From Sorlinia euscelidii (GTDB taxonomy: Bacteria > Pseudomonadota > Alphaproteobacteria > Acetobacterales > Acetobacteraceae), in NCBI RefSeq assembly GCF_036452155.1, contig NZ_JAWJZY010000001.1: DNA of 64,000 nucleotides; one strand, given 5' to 3'. Below, in pieces: positions 63,432-64,000 of the stretch. A program made the position numbers and the translations under genes. The notes below the pieces were generated by a model. The model was not told the DNA's origin. It was given only the letters and a program-made list of their open reading frames with translations, and made no database searches. Numbering within the stretch: position 1 is the stretch's first letter; each line of letters starts with the position of its first letter.

Positions 63432-63987
63432 CGGGTTTAAGGCTCGCTGAATTTTTCATTCTCCGGCGTATGGGATACGAAATCAAATGAAAGGAGATTG
63501 CCGTCTCCAGAGTTCCTGAGGCACTATCGTATTGAACGGGATCACCTATCAGAAATACACCCTTCTTCCCAAGTTTGGGGTGTTTAGAACTGCTCAAGAT
63601 GACAGCCGAACCCCCTAACATATGGGGTGAAATGAGCATGGTTCTTTCATCAAGCCACTGCATTTTGCCTGCGGTCGGAAACGACATGATAACGCACTTG
63701 TTTTTGAAGGCGTAAGGATCGTTTATTTTCGTGAAATCGGTGATCGCTTTTTCTTCGATGCCTTCAGGGCAAAACATTGCCAACCTGCCGCCAGGATCGA
63801 TCAATTCTTCAGCCGCATGTTCTTTGTTACCGTCAGTAGTGTAGTATTTGATCGTCTTACCTGGATACTCTCTATCGATTTCCGACCCCGGTTTGCAAGT
63901 AATCCAGTCCATGTTGTCCAGATTTTTCAAACAAACGCCATCCGCAGACAAACTTAGGAGAAGCAGATTCGCTGTTTCGCAAGACAT
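63409..63987 (-). CDS. Hypothetical island protein
   Basis: A 192-residue protein with a perfect ribosome site: GGAGGA lies 7 bases before ATG 63987. Soluble, mixed-composition sequence with stretches DWITCKPGSEIDREYPGKTIKYY and LISPHMLGGSAVILSS. No catalytic or binding motif recognised. AT-rich composition like its neighbours in the tRNA-Leu-adjacent segment, so probably acquired. The gene on its 3' side overlaps it by 23 bases. The island continues beyond the window edge. Confidence 0.6.
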   Translation of the reverse strand: MSCETANLLLLSLSADGVCLKNLDNMDWITCKPGSEIDREYPGKTIKYYTTDGNKEHAAEELIDPGGRLAMFCPEGIEEKAITDFTKINDPYAFKNKCVIMSFPTAGKMQWLDERTMLISPHMLGGSAVILSSSKHPKLGKKGVFLIGDPVQYDSASGTLETAISFHLISYPIRRRMKNSASLKPVENYPGD

Positions 63988-64000
63988 CGAGTCGTCCTCC

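Noticed and set aside
63135..63987. One gene split by a sequence error
   Set aside because: Joining the two frames would need an extra base removed, opposite to all the other errors here, so I keep them as two overlapping frames.
1..64000. CRISPR array, rRNA operon or complete insertion sequence
   Set aside because: No regularly spaced repeats, rRNA segments or transposase genes were found anywhere in the window.

Overview
The window is chromosomal DNA of an alphaproteobacterium, most likely a member of the Acetobacteraceae. The evidence is a complete hopanoid (hpn) block, the alphaproteobacterial dus-ntr-hfq-hflX order, pdxA/pdxJ and folP-folBK-folE clusters, and a GC-rich, densely packed, often ATGA-overlapping gene layout. 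I cannot name the genus or species.

Layout. 0.3-8.6 kb: hopanoid lipid genes hpnG, shc(hpnF), hpnE, hpnD, hpnC and hpnA on the minus strand, with hpnL divergent from hpnA. 8.7-17.4 kb: tyrosine biosynthesis, pyruvate kinase, small proteins, pdxJ-pdxA and an M20 peptidase. 17.4-20.3 kb: one very large glycosyltransferase-like gene. 20.7-22.5 kb: lapA-pyrF-trpF and tRNA-Ser(GGA). 22.5-24.2 kb: an AT-richer insertion abutting tRNA-Ser that carries an AbiJ/HEPN-like putative defence gene. 24.2-34.7 kb: iolE-iolD, an ELM1-like protein, a sugar porter, a 699-residue secreted protein, a SulP transporter and a host-attachment-family protein. 34.8-43.3 kb: inositol-phosphatase-like gene, hflX, hfq, ntrX, ntrY, a stripped-down ntrC and dus. 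43.5-48.2 kb: folate operon, ilvE, rpsI-rplM. 48.4-58.8 kb: envelope and hypothetical genes, tRNA-His, mgtC, a POT transporter, a DnaJ-like gene, an AaeX/AaeA/NodT-type efflux set and YqjE/YqjD-like stress proteins. 58.9-61.6 kb: an unusual three-gene cassette derived from a polyamine ABC importer whose ATPase has lost every catalytic motif. 61.7-62.7 kb: ycgN, a short YgjP domain and tRNA-Leu(UAA). 62.7-64 kb: a second AT-rich segment next to tRNA-Leu.

Sequence quality decides how the window should be read. Twelve conserved genes (hpnE, hpnC, M20 peptidase, trpF, sugar porter, secreted protein, sulP, host-attachment gene, hflX, hfq, ntrX, ntrY) are each split or misterminated. Each is restored to full family length by adding exactly one base, in all but hfq at an identifiable homopolymer run. 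All shifts go in the same direction. I read them as systematic one-base under-calls and annotate each as one gene. The alternative, widespread gene decay, is unlikely because essential genes would be hit.

The best candidates for undescribed biology are the ATPase-dead ABC-derived cassette (58.9-61.6 kb), the NtrC relic lacking receiver and ATPase motifs with no ntrB beside it, the AbiJ-like singleton in the tRNA-Ser insertion, and the unexplained secreted 699-residue protein.
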